Notes: generated by a model not told the origin, from the letters alone. A stretch of DNA of 64,000 bases from Cladorhizidae sp. MBARI D1340-BT2 (GCA_028752905.1 JAQNBH010000003.1:32159222-32223221), one strand, 5' to 3'. Numbered from the stretch's first letter, positions 50,701 through 62,000 are shown. Made by a program: numbers and translations.

Positions 50701-53700
50701 CCTAGATATGGACATATATACTTGCAATATGTTTGGGTGAGCCTCTCCTAGATATGGACATATATACTTGCAATATGTTTGGGTGAGTCTCTCCTAGATA
50801 TGGACATATATACTTGCAATATGTTTGGGTGAGCCTCTCCTAGATATGGACATATATACTTGCAATATGTTTGGGTGAGTCTCTCCTAGATATGGACATA
50901 TATACTTGCAATATGTTTGGGTGAGCCTCTCCTAGATTTGGACATATTTGCAATAAGTTTGGGTGAGTCTCTCCTAGATATGGACATATATACTTGCAAT
51001 ATGTTTGGGTGAGCATCTCCTAGATATGGATTGCAATATGTTTGGGTGAGCCTCTCCTAGATGTGGACATATATACTTGGGTGAGCCTCTCCTAGATATG
51101 GACATCTATACTTGCAATATGTTTGGGTGAGTCTCTCCTAGATATGGACATATATACTTGTAATATGTTTGGGTGAGCCTCTCCTAGATATGGACATATA
51201 TACTTGCAATATGTTTGGGTGAGCCTCTCCTAGATATGGACATATATACTTGCAATATGTTTGGGTGAGTCTCTCCTAGATATGGACATATATACTTGCA
51301 ATATGTTTGGGTGAGACTCTCCTAGATATGGACATATATACTTGCAATATGTTTGGGTGAGTCTCTCTAGATATGGACATATATACTTGCAATATGTTTG
51401 GGTGAGTCTCTCCTAGATATGGACATATATACTTGCAATATGTTTGGGTGAGACTCTCCTAGATATGGACATATATACTTGCAATATGTTTGGGTGAGTC
51501 TCTCCTAGATATGGACATATATACTTGCAATATGTTTGGGTGAGCCTCTCCTAGATTTGGACATATTTGCAATATGTTTGGGTGAGTCTCTCCTAGATAT
51601 GGACATATATACTTGCAATATGTTTGGGTGAGCCTCTCCTAGATATGGATTGCAATATGTTTGGGTGAGCCTCTCCTAGATGTGGACATATATACTTGGG
51701 TGAGCCTCTCCTAGATATGGACATCTATACTTGCAATATGTTTGGGTGAGTCTCTCCTAGATATGGACATATATACTTGTAATATGTTTGGGTGAGCCTC
51801 TCCTAGATATGGACATATATACTTGCAATATGTTTGGCTGAGCCTCTCCTAGATATGGACATATATACTTGCAATATGTTTGGGTGAGTCTCTCCTAGAT
51901 ATGGACATATATACTTGCAATATGTTTGGGTGAGACTCTCCTAGATATGGACATATATACTTGCAATATGTTTGGGTGAGTCTCTCTAGATATGGACATA
52001 TATACTTGCAATATGTTTGGGTGAGTCTCTCCTAGATATGGACATATATACTTGCAATATGTTTGGGGTGAGACTCTCCTAGATATGGACATATATACTT
52101 GCAATATGTTTGGGTGAGCCTCTCCTAGATATGGACATATATACTTGCAATATGTTTGGGTGAGTCTCTCTAGATATGGATATATATACTTGCAATATGT
52201 TTGGGTGAGTCTCTCCTAGATATGGACATATATACTTGCAATATGTTTGGGTGAGTCTCTCCTAGATATGGACATATATACTTGTAATATGTTTGGGTGA
52301 GCCTCTCCTAGATATGGACATATATACTTGCAATATGTTTGGGTGAGCCTCTCCTAGATATGGACATATATACTTGCAATATGTTTGGGTGAGTCTCTCC
52401 TAGATATGGACATATATACTTGCAATATGTTTGGGTGAGACTCTCCTAGATATGGACATATATACTTGCAATATGTTTGGGTGAGTCTCTCTAGATATGG
52501 ACATATATACTTGCAATATGTTTGGGTGAGTCTCTCCTAGATATGGACATATATACTTGCAATATGTTTGGGTGAGCCTCTCCTAGATATGGACATATAT
52601 ACTTGCAATATCTTTGGGTGAGCCTCTCCTAGATATGGACATATATACTTGCAATATGTTTGGGTGAGTCTCTCTAGATATGGACATATATACTTGCAAT
52701 ATGTTTGGGTGAGTCTCTCCTAGATATGGACATATATACTTGCAATATGTTTGGGTGAGTCTCTCCTAGATATGGACATATATACTTCTATGGAGTCTGG
52801 TCAGATATCTGTTGTTATTTACATTGCAGTTGCCAGTGAGTGGATGTTCGGAGCTGAGGCTGCAGCATCTTCTGTTAAAATCATAACTGAGCCAAGCCGC
52901 AGTCCTTTTAGATATCACCAAAACGTGACCTTCTTCTGTGAGGTGCAGCCAGCACAAACCAACAGCCTCACTTACAATTGGTGGCATGTGGAGGGACGTT
53001 GGGGGATCCCGAGTGTTTCCAGGCGGAGTTTCAGCATTACCCGCCCTATTCGCTACCTTCGCTACAACTGGTTCTTCTGTAGTGTGAGTGTTAATGGAAC
53101 TGAGCTTGGCAGGGCCGGGAGACTCCTGGAATGGCATGGTAAGTAATACCATTTATACGTGTAAGCAAGTGCCGCTTATAATCACTGCACCTGCCAAACA
53201 TAACCACGCCCACCTCTATGAATAATGAATAATGTTATGATATGATTGTAGGCTGTGCCAACAAAACTCTAGTAAAAGCACACTACCGTATAGCCTTGAG
53301 TGTCAAATGTTTGATGTTGATGGACATTTGGCAATGGTAGAGTGGGTGTGGCCTAATATCTTCATGGTACGATCAAACGTTAAATTAATGTTGTTTGAAA
53401 GGCCACCATATATGCCATCCTCACCATGACATTCTGGCTGGTCTCTCTGCCACCTCTAATGAGTCAATCCTACACACATATATACAGTATATACACACAT
53501 ATATGCAGTATATACACACATATATACAGTATATATACACATATATACAGTATATACACACCTATACAGTATATAGTATGTGTGTTGTGTGAGTTTATTA
53601 TTACTGTCATATATATAATAGTGAGTCAGTGTTGCAGTGGCTCACTACTGGTGGGCCTATTAGTCTAGTAATTAGTGGTCAGTGTTGCAGCGGCTCAACT

Positions 53701-56700
53701 ACTGGTGGGCCTATTAGTCTAGTAATTAGTGAGTCAGTGTTGCAGTGGCTCACTACAGGTGGGCCTATTAGTCTAGTAATTAGTGGGTCAGTGTTGCAGT
53801 GGCTCACTACTGGTGGGCCTATTAGTCTAGTAATTAGTGGTCAGTGTTGCAGTGGCTCACTACTGGTGGGCCTATTAGTCTAGTAATTAGTGAGTCAGTG
53901 TTGCAGTGGCTCACTACAGGTGGGCCTATTAGTCTAGTAATTAGTGGGTCAGTGTTGCAGTGGCTCACTACTGGTGGGCCTATTAGTCTAGTAATTAGTG
54001 GGTCAGTGTTGCAGTGGCTCACTACTGGTGGGCCTATTGGTCTAGTAATTAGTGGGTCAGTGTTGCAATGGCTCACTACTGGTGGGCCTATTAGTCTAGT
54101 AATTAGTGGGTCAGTGTTGCAGTGGCTCACTACTGGTGGGCCTATTAGTCTAGTAATTAGTGGGTCAGTGTATCAGATATAACCAGACAACTGCCTCTTC
54201 TTTACAATGCTATTAAAAAAAGGGACACCATCTGTAGAGAATGTCACCTCATTAAATACTCTGTGTGAAGCCATGATCAGCAGTGAGGTATTTAAAGGTG
54301 TGTTTCCTGAAGTTCACCAGTTATACTTAACTCTGCCCACTACTTCTTCCACTTCTGAGAGCTAATTTTCTGCTTGGAAATGGCTGTACCCCTACCTACA
54401 CTCTTCAATGCCAGAATGCCACATAAACAACTGCTTATTACTACATACACACAAAGAGTATAGGGATGGCCTTAATTTAGTTAGCATCAGCAGCACATGC
54501 ATTTGTAGGAAGACAAGACAAACAAGTATTTTGGAATAACTAATGAGTTTGTGTGTTTACTTTTATACAGGCTGGCCCTGGGGCTTTGCTGTGGGTATTG
54601 TTTAGCTGCTTATAATTATAGATATGGCACTACATATTGTAATGTCAACATTGAGCCCCCCAAATGTTTGGAAGTGCCTCAGCCGCTGCTGCCTAATCAC
54701 ACACACACACACACACCTACACATAGAGCAACTCCCACATGTGCACACACACACCTACACATAGAGCAACTCCCACATGTGCACACACACACACCTACAC
54801 ATAGAGCAACTCCCACATGTGCACACACACACCTACACATAGAGCAACTCCCACATGTGCACACACACACCTACACATAGAGCAACTCCCACATGTGCAC
54901 ACACACACCTACACATAGAGCAACTCCCACATGTGCACACACACACACCTACACATAGAGCAACTCCCACATGTGCATACACACCTACACATAGAGCAAC
55001 TCCCACATGTGCACACACACACACCTACACATAGAGCAACTCCCACATGTGCACATACACACCTACACATAGAGCAACTCCCACATGTGCACACACACAC
55101 CTACACACAGAGCAACTCCCACATGTGCACACACACACACCTACACATAGAGCAACTCCCACATGTGCACATACACACCTACACATAGAGCAACTCCCAC
55201 ATGTGCACACACACACCTACACATAGAGCAACTCCCACATGTGCACACACACACACCTACACATAGAGCAACTCCCACATGTGCACACACACACCTACAC
55301 ATAGAGCAACTCCCACATGTGCACGCACACACCTACACATAGAGCAACTCCCACATGTGCACACACACACCTACACATAGAGCAACTCCCACATGTGCAC
55401 ACACACACCTACACATAGAGCAACTCCCACATGTGCACACACACACCTACACATAGAGCAACTCCCACATGTGCACACACACACCTACACATAGAGCAAC
55501 TCCCACATGTGCACACACACACCTACACATAGAGCAACTCCCACATGTGCACACACACACACACACCTACCCTCTCCACACGTGTGATATTGAGACAGGA
55601 TTCCTTGACCTCCTCACACGTGCTTGGTGCAGGGTCACTCCTCACCCAACTCTACTGACCACACCCCCAGCACCTAATGCTGGACCAAATATCATGCACA
55701 AAATGTTTGTATTTGATGACTTAATGATACACACTTGTAAGAGCTAATTAAAGTCAATCTTCCAAACTGAGGCCAGCAGGAGTCCTATATATGTACATGA
55801 CCACACCCCTATGCCCCCAGCATCATGTTGTACAGTCAACAACACACTAATGAATGTACTCTGCACCAATTTACACCAACTATCATAGGAGGGCTGCAAA
55901 CTGATGAGGCCATCACACGAGTCTTCTCACTCCATGAAAGGATGAGTATGAGTATATATATAATAAACAATGGTGATGACTGGTTTGCTCGGCACATCAA
56001 CTCCCTGGCGTGGTACCACAATGGAACTGAACTCACCTCTGATGATAGAGTGAACATCACCAATAATGGGACATCACTGACCATATCAAATATGACAGCA
56101 TCTGATGCAGGCAAGTATGAAGTGAAAGTCAACTCAATAGGATCTGATCCAGCCATCTGTCAGAGGACTATTCTGCCTGTGTTGGAGAATGATGCCAGGT
56201 TTACTCCAGTCACATTTCTCCTGCAGGAGTCTAATCTTCCCACGTATAATGTGGAGGACATTATCTTACACTATGCTCTTCCAGCATATGAAGGCACTGC
56301 TCGTCAAAGCTTTGCTATTGACCACACCTCCATGGTTGATCCACGTGCAGTGCTAGTTGGAGGTGTATATGATGACCTATATAAAGATGGTGCAGATGTA
56401 GGGGACATGTCTGCGTACAGCCTCACTCAGTCATATGATAATATATCAACAGTGTCTGTGAGGATGACCTACAACAACACTCATGATATTGCTGGACACT
56501 ACATACATGATGCAGGTTATATAGGTGCCATTAATGCAACCACCTGCCCTGATTATGCTGAACTCTTCAGGTTTTATTCTTTCCCACTCTACGCACTCTA
56601 TTTGACTATGAGTTCCCATGGTAAGTTGATGGTATTGAATATTACTCACTTTAATGAGATTCCGGCCTTGATATTTCCTGCCAGCAACTCTGTGTATGTT

Positions 56701-58880
56701 ATGTATAAGCATGTGCAGAACATGGCCGCACTTGCAGCAGCTGTGGCACGCGTGCTAGTAGGCGAGACAGAGAATGTGGTAATGAGATTCATAAAGTACA
56801 CAAGCCACACCCTCCACCCTAATGGAAGCATCCTAGCACACGTGCAAAGTTGGTGGCTGCCTATTGCTTCTGAGCCGGCCACCGTGGGGGAGGGTGCTGG
56901 TGAGAGTGGAGGGCAGGTCTTCAGTTAAAGCCTTGCGGGCACATGCATGATCATCACTGCCTCAGTGGCTGGGGCATGGCACACATCAAGTAAGTTTGGA
57001 TGGGGATGCTTGTAGACAAGCAGTGCTCACTCACAGCATTGGCTGCTGGGGCACAGACACTGAGCAAACCACTTTCTTTGCTAACTTTGACTATGTGCAT
57101 CTCTGCCTCCACATGGAAGCTTTAGAGGGTTGGACATGCTGCGTGATGCATTTGGAATAAATTGTTCACATTCTTAGCATTCCAGAGCTACATGATGGTA
57201 TTTCAGAGCTATTTGCATGTATCCATGTTGACCGTCCACAGCTACGCACCAATAGATATAAGGGTGTGGTTATCTTCGTGATTTAGATTAGTAGCACTTG
57301 CACTAAGCAACTGAGTTATTTGGTAGTCGAAGACTCTGTTCTGCACAAGTTGCTGTCTATTTGCAGAGATAATTATTATTGTTGCATTTGGTGCACTGTT
57401 GATTCCTCATCTCGTCTGTCTCTAGTGCCAACAACTTGTCCCATTGCAAGCAACACACAATGTCCGACAATTGCACCGACAACTTGTCCCCCACAAGGTG
57501 AGTACTGTTGCTAAGAGTTGTTAATGCTGACATGGTCATGTGATCAGGTACGCTGGTCCCTGATTGAAGTGGGAGTAAGTGTGACATGTCTGGTTGGTAT
57601 GCATGTATGGCTGGCAACCTTTTTTGGACTCCACCAGACCCTCCCATTTCCTATAACTTTCAACTGCATTGCACTTCAGAGCTGACCCTGTACCCGCCAT
57701 AGATTAGACTTTAAAGCTTCGGGGCATGAACCGGCCAGGGGGGAGTGTCCTACAGGCACAAATCCATACCCGTGCTCTTCCCCTGGTTGAGCTACCCCAA
57801 GACTGCCCTGGTCCACCATTCCCAGTTCCTCTGTGTGAGCGTCCATTGAGGACAAAGGAAGACAGACAGAGAGACAGAGAGAAAGGGCTGAGAGAAGTAT
57901 TAGATAATGGCTGAAGTTCTAGCATTAAACATAGCACATCACTTATGGTGATGGCCTATGAATAATGTTATGCTCACCTATTCCCATTAAGACTGTATCT
58001 GACTAATGAGAAATGCAGTCCTCTCCTATGAAATACATTATGCATGCATACTCTGTGCATTGTGGTGGGTTGGGAGTGGCCTGGGCTGCTAGTGGCTGTG
58101 GGAATATAATGTCGTCCTTTTCCAAAGCCTTTGCTGCATTGATTGAGTTCTGACATGATCAAACATGTTTCAGTGTGCACAGATGAGGGGCCCTGGACCT
58201 CATCTGGACTGGGCACAGTCTTAGTGGGGCTGGTCTTATTCCTTCTGGGGCTGGGCCTCAGTGTTCTACTTGGAGTGGGGGCACTGGCAGCCTACAGCAG
58301 GTGGAGAAGGCACAGTAGCCGGACCAGACAAGCTGCACAGCCAACTCCACCAACATCTTCTCGAGGACCCCTACCAACACTTCCTTGGATACAACCCTCG
58401 CCACCACCAAGCCCCTCCCAACAACCCTCACCGACGACCATCTCTCAACCACTACCGATAACCCCTTCTGAACGACACTTACCGATGCTCCCCTTCCAAC
58501 AACCAATGCAAGCTCCTGAAATTGAAGACTTTACTGATGTGGAAATCTACGAGGACAGCCCTAGCCCTAGCCCTAGCCCTAACCTTAGCCCTACCATTAG
58601 CCCTAGCCTCAGCCATAGTCCTAGCCCATGCCTCAGCCCTAGCCCTAGCCTCAGCCCTAGCCACAGCCCTAGCCCTAGCCACAGCCCTAGCCACAGCCCT
58701 AGCCCTAGCCACAGCCCTAGCCCTAGCCCTAGCCACGGCCCTAGCCTCAGGCCTAGCCCTAGCCCTAGCCACGGCCCTAGCCTCAGGCCTAGCCCTAGCC
58801 CTATCCACAGCCCTAGCCACAGCCCTGCTACTCCAGAAGTGCCGCCGCCTCAACCTTTCCACTACGTACTGGAGAATTAA
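47736..58880 (+). CDS. Type I transmembrane receptor with Ig domains, five phase-1 exons
   Basis: Gene model: exons 47736-47769, 52827-53138, 55889-56620 (or to 56899), 57426-57497 and 58174-58880. Every junction has GT..AG and every one is phase 1, so the frame is kept through 619 codons including the stop (712 with the longer exon 3). The protein would have a signal peptide (MFVLHLLAICFVASEWMFG...), an Ig domain with both cysteines, a second Ig domain lacking them, a divergent Ig-like region, a Thr/Pro/Cys stalk, one transmembrane helix and a Pro/Ser-rich cytoplasmic tail. This is a cell-surface recognition or adhesion receptor architecture. Ligand and pathway cannot be read from the sequence. 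No kinase or other catalytic domain follows. Introns 1 and 2 are filled with minisatellites and a hAT relic. The exon set is my inference from splice consensus and phase; extra exons in introns 2-4 are possible. Confidence 0.72.
47757..52785 (+). repeat. 46-bp minisatellite in intron 1, about 110 copies of the exon 1 splice-donor region
   Basis: Unit CTTGCAATATGTTTGGGTGA, GTCTCTCCTAGATATGGACA, TATATA. The first 20 bases match the exon 1/intron 1 boundary (CTTGCAATATGTTTTGGTGAGT) with one substitution, so each unit repeats a consensus-like 5' splice site, as GTGAGT or GTGAGC. Each unit also has a pyrimidine-rich CTCTCCTAG resembling a 3' splice site. Shortened variants (AGATTTGGACATATTTGCAA, ATGGATTGCAA, ACTTGGGTGAGCC) recur in fixed order; the first is at about 48546, 49027, 49649, 50453, 50935 and 51550, showing a higher-order block of about 1.9 kb. 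The array fills nearly all of the 5,057-bp intron. Confidence 0.93.
52827..53138 (+). CDS. Exon 2: Ig domain 1
   Basis: Acceptor TTATTTACATTGCAG|TT and donor GGCATG|GTAAGTAA give a 312-bp phase 1-1 exon, the classic arrangement of an Ig-domain exon in animals. It encodes VKIITEPSRSPF, then FFCEV (first Cys), YNWWHV (core Trp), and NWFFCSVSVNGTE (second Cys in F-x-C rather than the usual Y-x-C). Two N-glycosylation sequons (NVT, NGT). Residues 12 to about 22 of the protein, encoded here, complete the signal peptide. Confidence 0.75.
53462..53578. repeat. 17-18 bp tandem repeat in intron 2
   Basis: Repeats of ACACATATATACAGTAT, about six units. Confidence 0.9.
53620..54172. repeat. 54-bp minisatellite in intron 2, about 10 copies
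   Basis: Unit GTGGGTCAGTGTTGCAGTGG, CTCACTACTGGTGGGCCTAT, TAGTCTAGTAATTA. Some units lack two bases (GTGGTCAG). Open frames of 18-residue period occur on both strands. Confidence 0.97.
54207..54539 (+). pseudogene. hAT transposase C-terminal (dimerisation) fragment
   Basis: One frame runs from 54207 to the stop at 54537 with a single internal stop at 54363. It reads FKGVFPEVHQLYLTLPTTSS, then TSES (stop) FSAWKWLYPYLHSSMPE and LLLHTHKEYRDGLNL. The signature 'L..YLTLPxTxxTxERxFSxLxxLxxYLRSxMxExRLxxLxLLHxH' is the hAT dimerisation domain of the TTF/ZMYM-like type, and the stop sits where the conserved Arg of ERSFS belongs. It lies in the same orientation as the host gene inside intron 2. It is a different hAT lineage from the element at 3824-5076. 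Confidence 0.8.
54697..55572. repeat. 38-bp minisatellite in intron 2, about 23 copies
   Basis: Unit CCTACACATAGAGCAACTCC followed by CACATGTGCACACACACA. Unit length varies by one or two CA pairs (36-40 bp). Confidence 0.97.
55889..56620 (+). CDS. Exon 3: Ig domain 2 plus divergent Ig-like region
   Basis: Acceptor ACCAACTATCATAG|GA and donor TTCCCATG|GTAAGT bound a 732-bp phase 1-1 exon. The first domain has LAWYHNGTELTSDDRVNITN and LTISNMTASDAGKYEVKV, a clear I-set pattern (core Trp, D-x-G-x-Y), but the two canonical cysteines are absent: none precedes the Trp and Y-x-C is Y-E-V. The second part (VEDIILHYALPAYEG ... TYNNTHDIAGHYIHDAGYIG) keeps only the D-x-G-x-Y-like turn. Several N-glycosylation sequons (NGT, NIT, NMT, NIS, NNT, NAT) support an extracellular location. 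The frame stays open past the donor to a stop at 56926-56928, and a second phase-1 donor (GCTG|GTGAGAG) at 56899/56900 would add 93 residues. Confidence 0.75.
56621..56899 (+). CDS. Optional extension of exon 3
   Basis: These 279 bp remain open in the frame of exon 3 and end at a phase-1 donor CTG|GTGAGA. They encode, among others, LMVLNITHFNEIPALIFPAS and MAALAAAVARVLVGETENVV. Use of the second donor inserts 93 residues before the stalk; full retention would end at 56928 and make a form without the transmembrane exon. No known domain recognised. Whether it is used cannot be decided from the sequence. Confidence 0.4.
56929..57425 (+). other. Intron 3, no other gene seen
   Basis: No repeat array or coding motif recognised. 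It ends in a pyrimidine-rich tract CCTCATCTCGTCTGTCTCTAG before exon 4. Confidence 0.5.
57426..57497 (+). CDS. Exon 4: Thr/Pro/Cys stalk
   Basis: A 72-bp phase 1-1 exon between a strong acceptor (GTCTGTCTCTAG) and donor CCACAAG|GTGAGT. It encodes VPTTCPIASNTQCPTIAPTT then CPPQ, a two-fold repeat of a P-T-T-C-P motif with three cysteines, well suited to a membrane-proximal stalk with O-glycosylation and perhaps disulphide links between chains. Confidence 0.7.
57498..58173 (+). other. Intron 4, no other gene seen
   Basis: Contains a 62-codon open stretch near 57726-57914 and its antisense counterpart, neither with recognisable motifs. Confidence 0.5.
58174..58880 (+). CDS. Exon 5: transmembrane helix and Pro/Ser-rich cytoplasmic tail
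   Basis: Acceptor ACATGTTTCAG|TG (or GTGCACAG|AT at 58183; both are phase 1). After CTDEGPWTSSGLG comes a transmembrane helix, TVLVGLVLFLLGLGLSVLLG, then a basic stop-transfer segment SRWRRHSSRTR, which orients the tail inward. The tail has Pro-rich stretches of SH3-ligand type (SSRGPLPTLPWIQPSPPPSP), an acidic tyrosine patch (EIEDFTDVEIYEDS) that could be a phosphotyrosine docking site, and then a long run of SP/SHSP repeats ending PPPQPFHYVLEN and a stop at 58878-58880. No catalytic domain. Confidence 0.75.
58556..58828 (+). repeat. AGCCCT hexanucleotide repeat inside the coding tail
   Basis: About 45 imperfect hexamers (AGCCCT, AGCCAC, GGCCCT, CTCAGG) encoding alternating Ser-Pro with His, Leu and Gly variants. 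The 6-bp unit preserves the frame when copy number changes, so the tail length can vary without breaking the protein. A 36-bp block with CACGGCCCTAGCCTCAGGCC is duplicated. Confidence 0.9.
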
Positions 58881-59080
58881 CTTATCAGCCATGGCTGCAT
58901 AAATATTATAATATGATCAGCTTTGTGCTAGCAACATTAAGTGTGTGAGGCAGCTAGTTATTGTAGAGTGTGTCTAGTGTGAGTCTACAAGTATTTAATT
59001 AATGTTGTCCTAACAAATATATGAATATTTCAACTTTTAATGTTACCATATATAGACTGTGGTTATTAATTACATGCATG
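58881..59080 (+). other. 3' flank of the receptor gene
   Basis: AT-rich sequence after the stop. No canonical AATAAA is present; CATAAA at about 58899 and ATATAT-rich motifs are candidates for polyadenylation. About 200 bp further on the terminal 56-bp array begins. Confidence 0.4.
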
Positions 59081-62000
59081 CACAACACAATGTCCACTCC
59101 CACTCTAGATGAGCACACTAGAACACAGAGACAACCACAAACACAATGTCCACTCCCACTCTAGATGAGCACACTAGAACACAGAGACAACCACAAACAC
59201 AATGTCCACTCCCACTCTAGATGAGCACACTAGAACACAGAGACAACCACAAACACAATGTCCACTCCCACTCTAGATGAGCACACTAGAACACAGAGAC
59301 AACCACAAACACAATGTCAACTCCCACTCTAGATGAGCACACTAGAACACAGAGACAACCACAAACACAATGTCCACTCCCACTCTAGATGAGCACACTA
59401 GAACACAGAGACAACCACAAACACAATGTCCACTCCCACTCTAGATGAGCACAATAGAACACAGAGACAACCACAAACACAATGTCCACTCCCACTCTAG
59501 ATGAGCACACTAGAACACAGAGACAACCACAAACACAATGTCTACTCCCACTCTAGATGAGCACACTAGAACACAGAGACAACCACAAACACAATGTCCA
59601 CTCCCACTCTAGATGAGCACACTAGAACACAGAGACAACCACAAACACAATGTCCACTCCCACTCTAGATGAGCACACTAGAACACAGAGACAACCACAA
59701 ACACAATGTCCACTCCCACTCTAGATGAGCACACTAGAACACAGAGACAACCACAAACACAATGTCCACTCCCACTCTAGATGAGCACACTAGAACACAG
59801 AGACAACCACAAACACAACGTCCACTCCCACTCTAGATGAGCACATTAGAACACAGAGACAACCACAAACACAATGTCCACTCACACTCTAGATGAGCAC
59901 ACTAGAACACAGAGACAACCACAAACAAAATGTCCACTCCCACTCTAGATGAGCACACTAGAACACAGAGACAACCACAAACACAATGTCCACTCCCACT
60001 CTAGATGAGCACACTAGAACACATAGACAACCACAAACACAATGTCCACTCCCACTCTAGATGAGCACACTAGAACACAGAGACAACCACAAACACAATG
60101 TCCACTCCCACTCTAGATGAGCACACTAGAACACAGAGACAACCACAAACACAATGTCCACTCCCACTCTAGATGAGCACACTAGAACACAGAGACAACC
60201 ACAAACACAATGTCCACTCCCACTCTACATGAACACACTAGAACACAGAGACAACCACAAACACAATGTCCACTCCCACTCAAGATGAGCACACTAGAAC
60301 ACAGAGACAACCACAAACACAATGTCCACTCCCACTCCAGATGAGCACACTAGAACACAGAGACAGCCACAAACACAATGTCCACTCCCACTCTAGATGA
60401 GCACACTAGAACACAGAGACAACCACAAACACAATGCCCACTCCCACTCTAGATGAGCACACTAGAACACAGAGACAACCACAAACACAATGTCCACTCC
60501 CACTCTAGATGAGCACACTAGAACACAGATACAACCACAAACACAATGTCCACTCCAACTCTAGATGAGCACACTAGAACACAGAGACAACCATAAACAC
60601 AATGTTCACTCCCACTCTAGATGAGCACACTAGAACACAGAGACAACCACAAACACAATGTCCACTCCCACTCTAGATGAGCACACTAGAACACAGAGAC
60701 AACCACAAACACAATGTCCACTCCCACTATAGATGAGCACACTAGAACACAGAGACAACCACAAACACAATGTCCACTCCCACTCTAGATGAGCACAATA
60801 GAACACAGAGACAACCACAAACACAATGTCCACTCCCACTCTAGATGAGCACACTAGAACACAGAGACAACCACAAACACAATGTCCACTCCCACTCTAG
60901 ATGAACACACTAGAACACAGAGACAACCACAAACACAATGTCCACTCCCACTCTAGACGAGCACACTAGAACACAGAGACAACCACAAACACAATGTCCA
61001 CTCCCACTCTAGATGAGCACACTAGAACACAGAGACAACCACAAACATATTGTCCACTCCCACTCTAGATGAGCACACTAGAACACAGAGACAACCATAA
61101 ACAAAATGTCCTCTCCCACTCTAGATGAGCACACTAGAACACAGAGACAACCACAAACACAATGTCCACTCCCACTCTAGATGAGCACACTAGAACACAG
61201 AGACAACCACAAACACAATGTCCACTCCCACTCTAGATGAGCACACTAGAACACAGAGACAACCACAAACACAATGTCCACTCCCACTCTAGATGAGCAC
61301 ACTAGAACACAGAGACAACCACAAACACAATGTCCACTCCCACTCTAGATGAGCACACTAGAACACAGAGACAACCACAAACACAATGTACACTCCCACT
61401 CTAGATGAGCACACTAGAACACAGAGACAGCCACAAACACAATGTCCACTCCCACTCTAGATGAGCACACTAGAACACAGAGACAACCACAAACACAATG
61501 TCCACTCCCACTCTAGATGAGCACACTAGAACACAGAGACAACCACAAACACAATGTCCACTCCCACTCTAGATGAGCACAATAGAACACAGAGACAACC
61601 ACAAACACAATGCCCACTCCCACTCTAGATGAGCATACTAGAACACAGAGACAACCACAAACACAATGTCCACTCCCACTCTAGATGAACACCCTAGAAC
61701 ACAGAGACAACCACAAACACAATGTCCACTCCCACTCTAGATGAGCACACTAGAACACAGAGACAGCCACAAACACAATGTCCACTCCCACTCTAGATCA
61801 GCACACTAGAACACAGAGACAACCACAAACACAATGTCCACTCCCACTCTAGATGAGCACTCTAGAACACAGAGACAACCACAAACACAATGTCCACTCC
61901 CACTTTAGATGAGCACACTAGAACACAGAGACAACCACAAACACAATGTCCACTCCCACTCTAGATGAGCACACTAGAACACAGAGACAACCAAAAACAC

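Larger units (their letters stand above)
53139..55888 (+). other. Intron 2, filled with repeats and a hAT relic
   Basis: Contains ACACATATATACAGTAT repeats (53470-53575), the 54-bp array, a hAT transposase fragment and the 38-bp array. No further Ig exon was recognised. A frame at 54571-54700 (after an AG at 54570) reads LALGLCCGYCLAAYNYRYGT but has no phase-1 connection and runs into the 38-bp array. Confidence 0.55.

Noticed and set aside
54571..54700. Extra exon of the receptor in intron 2 (LALGLCCGYC...)
   Set aside because: Not reachable in phase 1: the phase-1 frame after the acceptor hits a stop after 11 codons, and the open frame runs straight into the 38-bp minisatellite.
57704..57937. 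Overlapping open frames on both strands in intron 4
   Set aside because: No motif, no suitable splice sites in phase 1.
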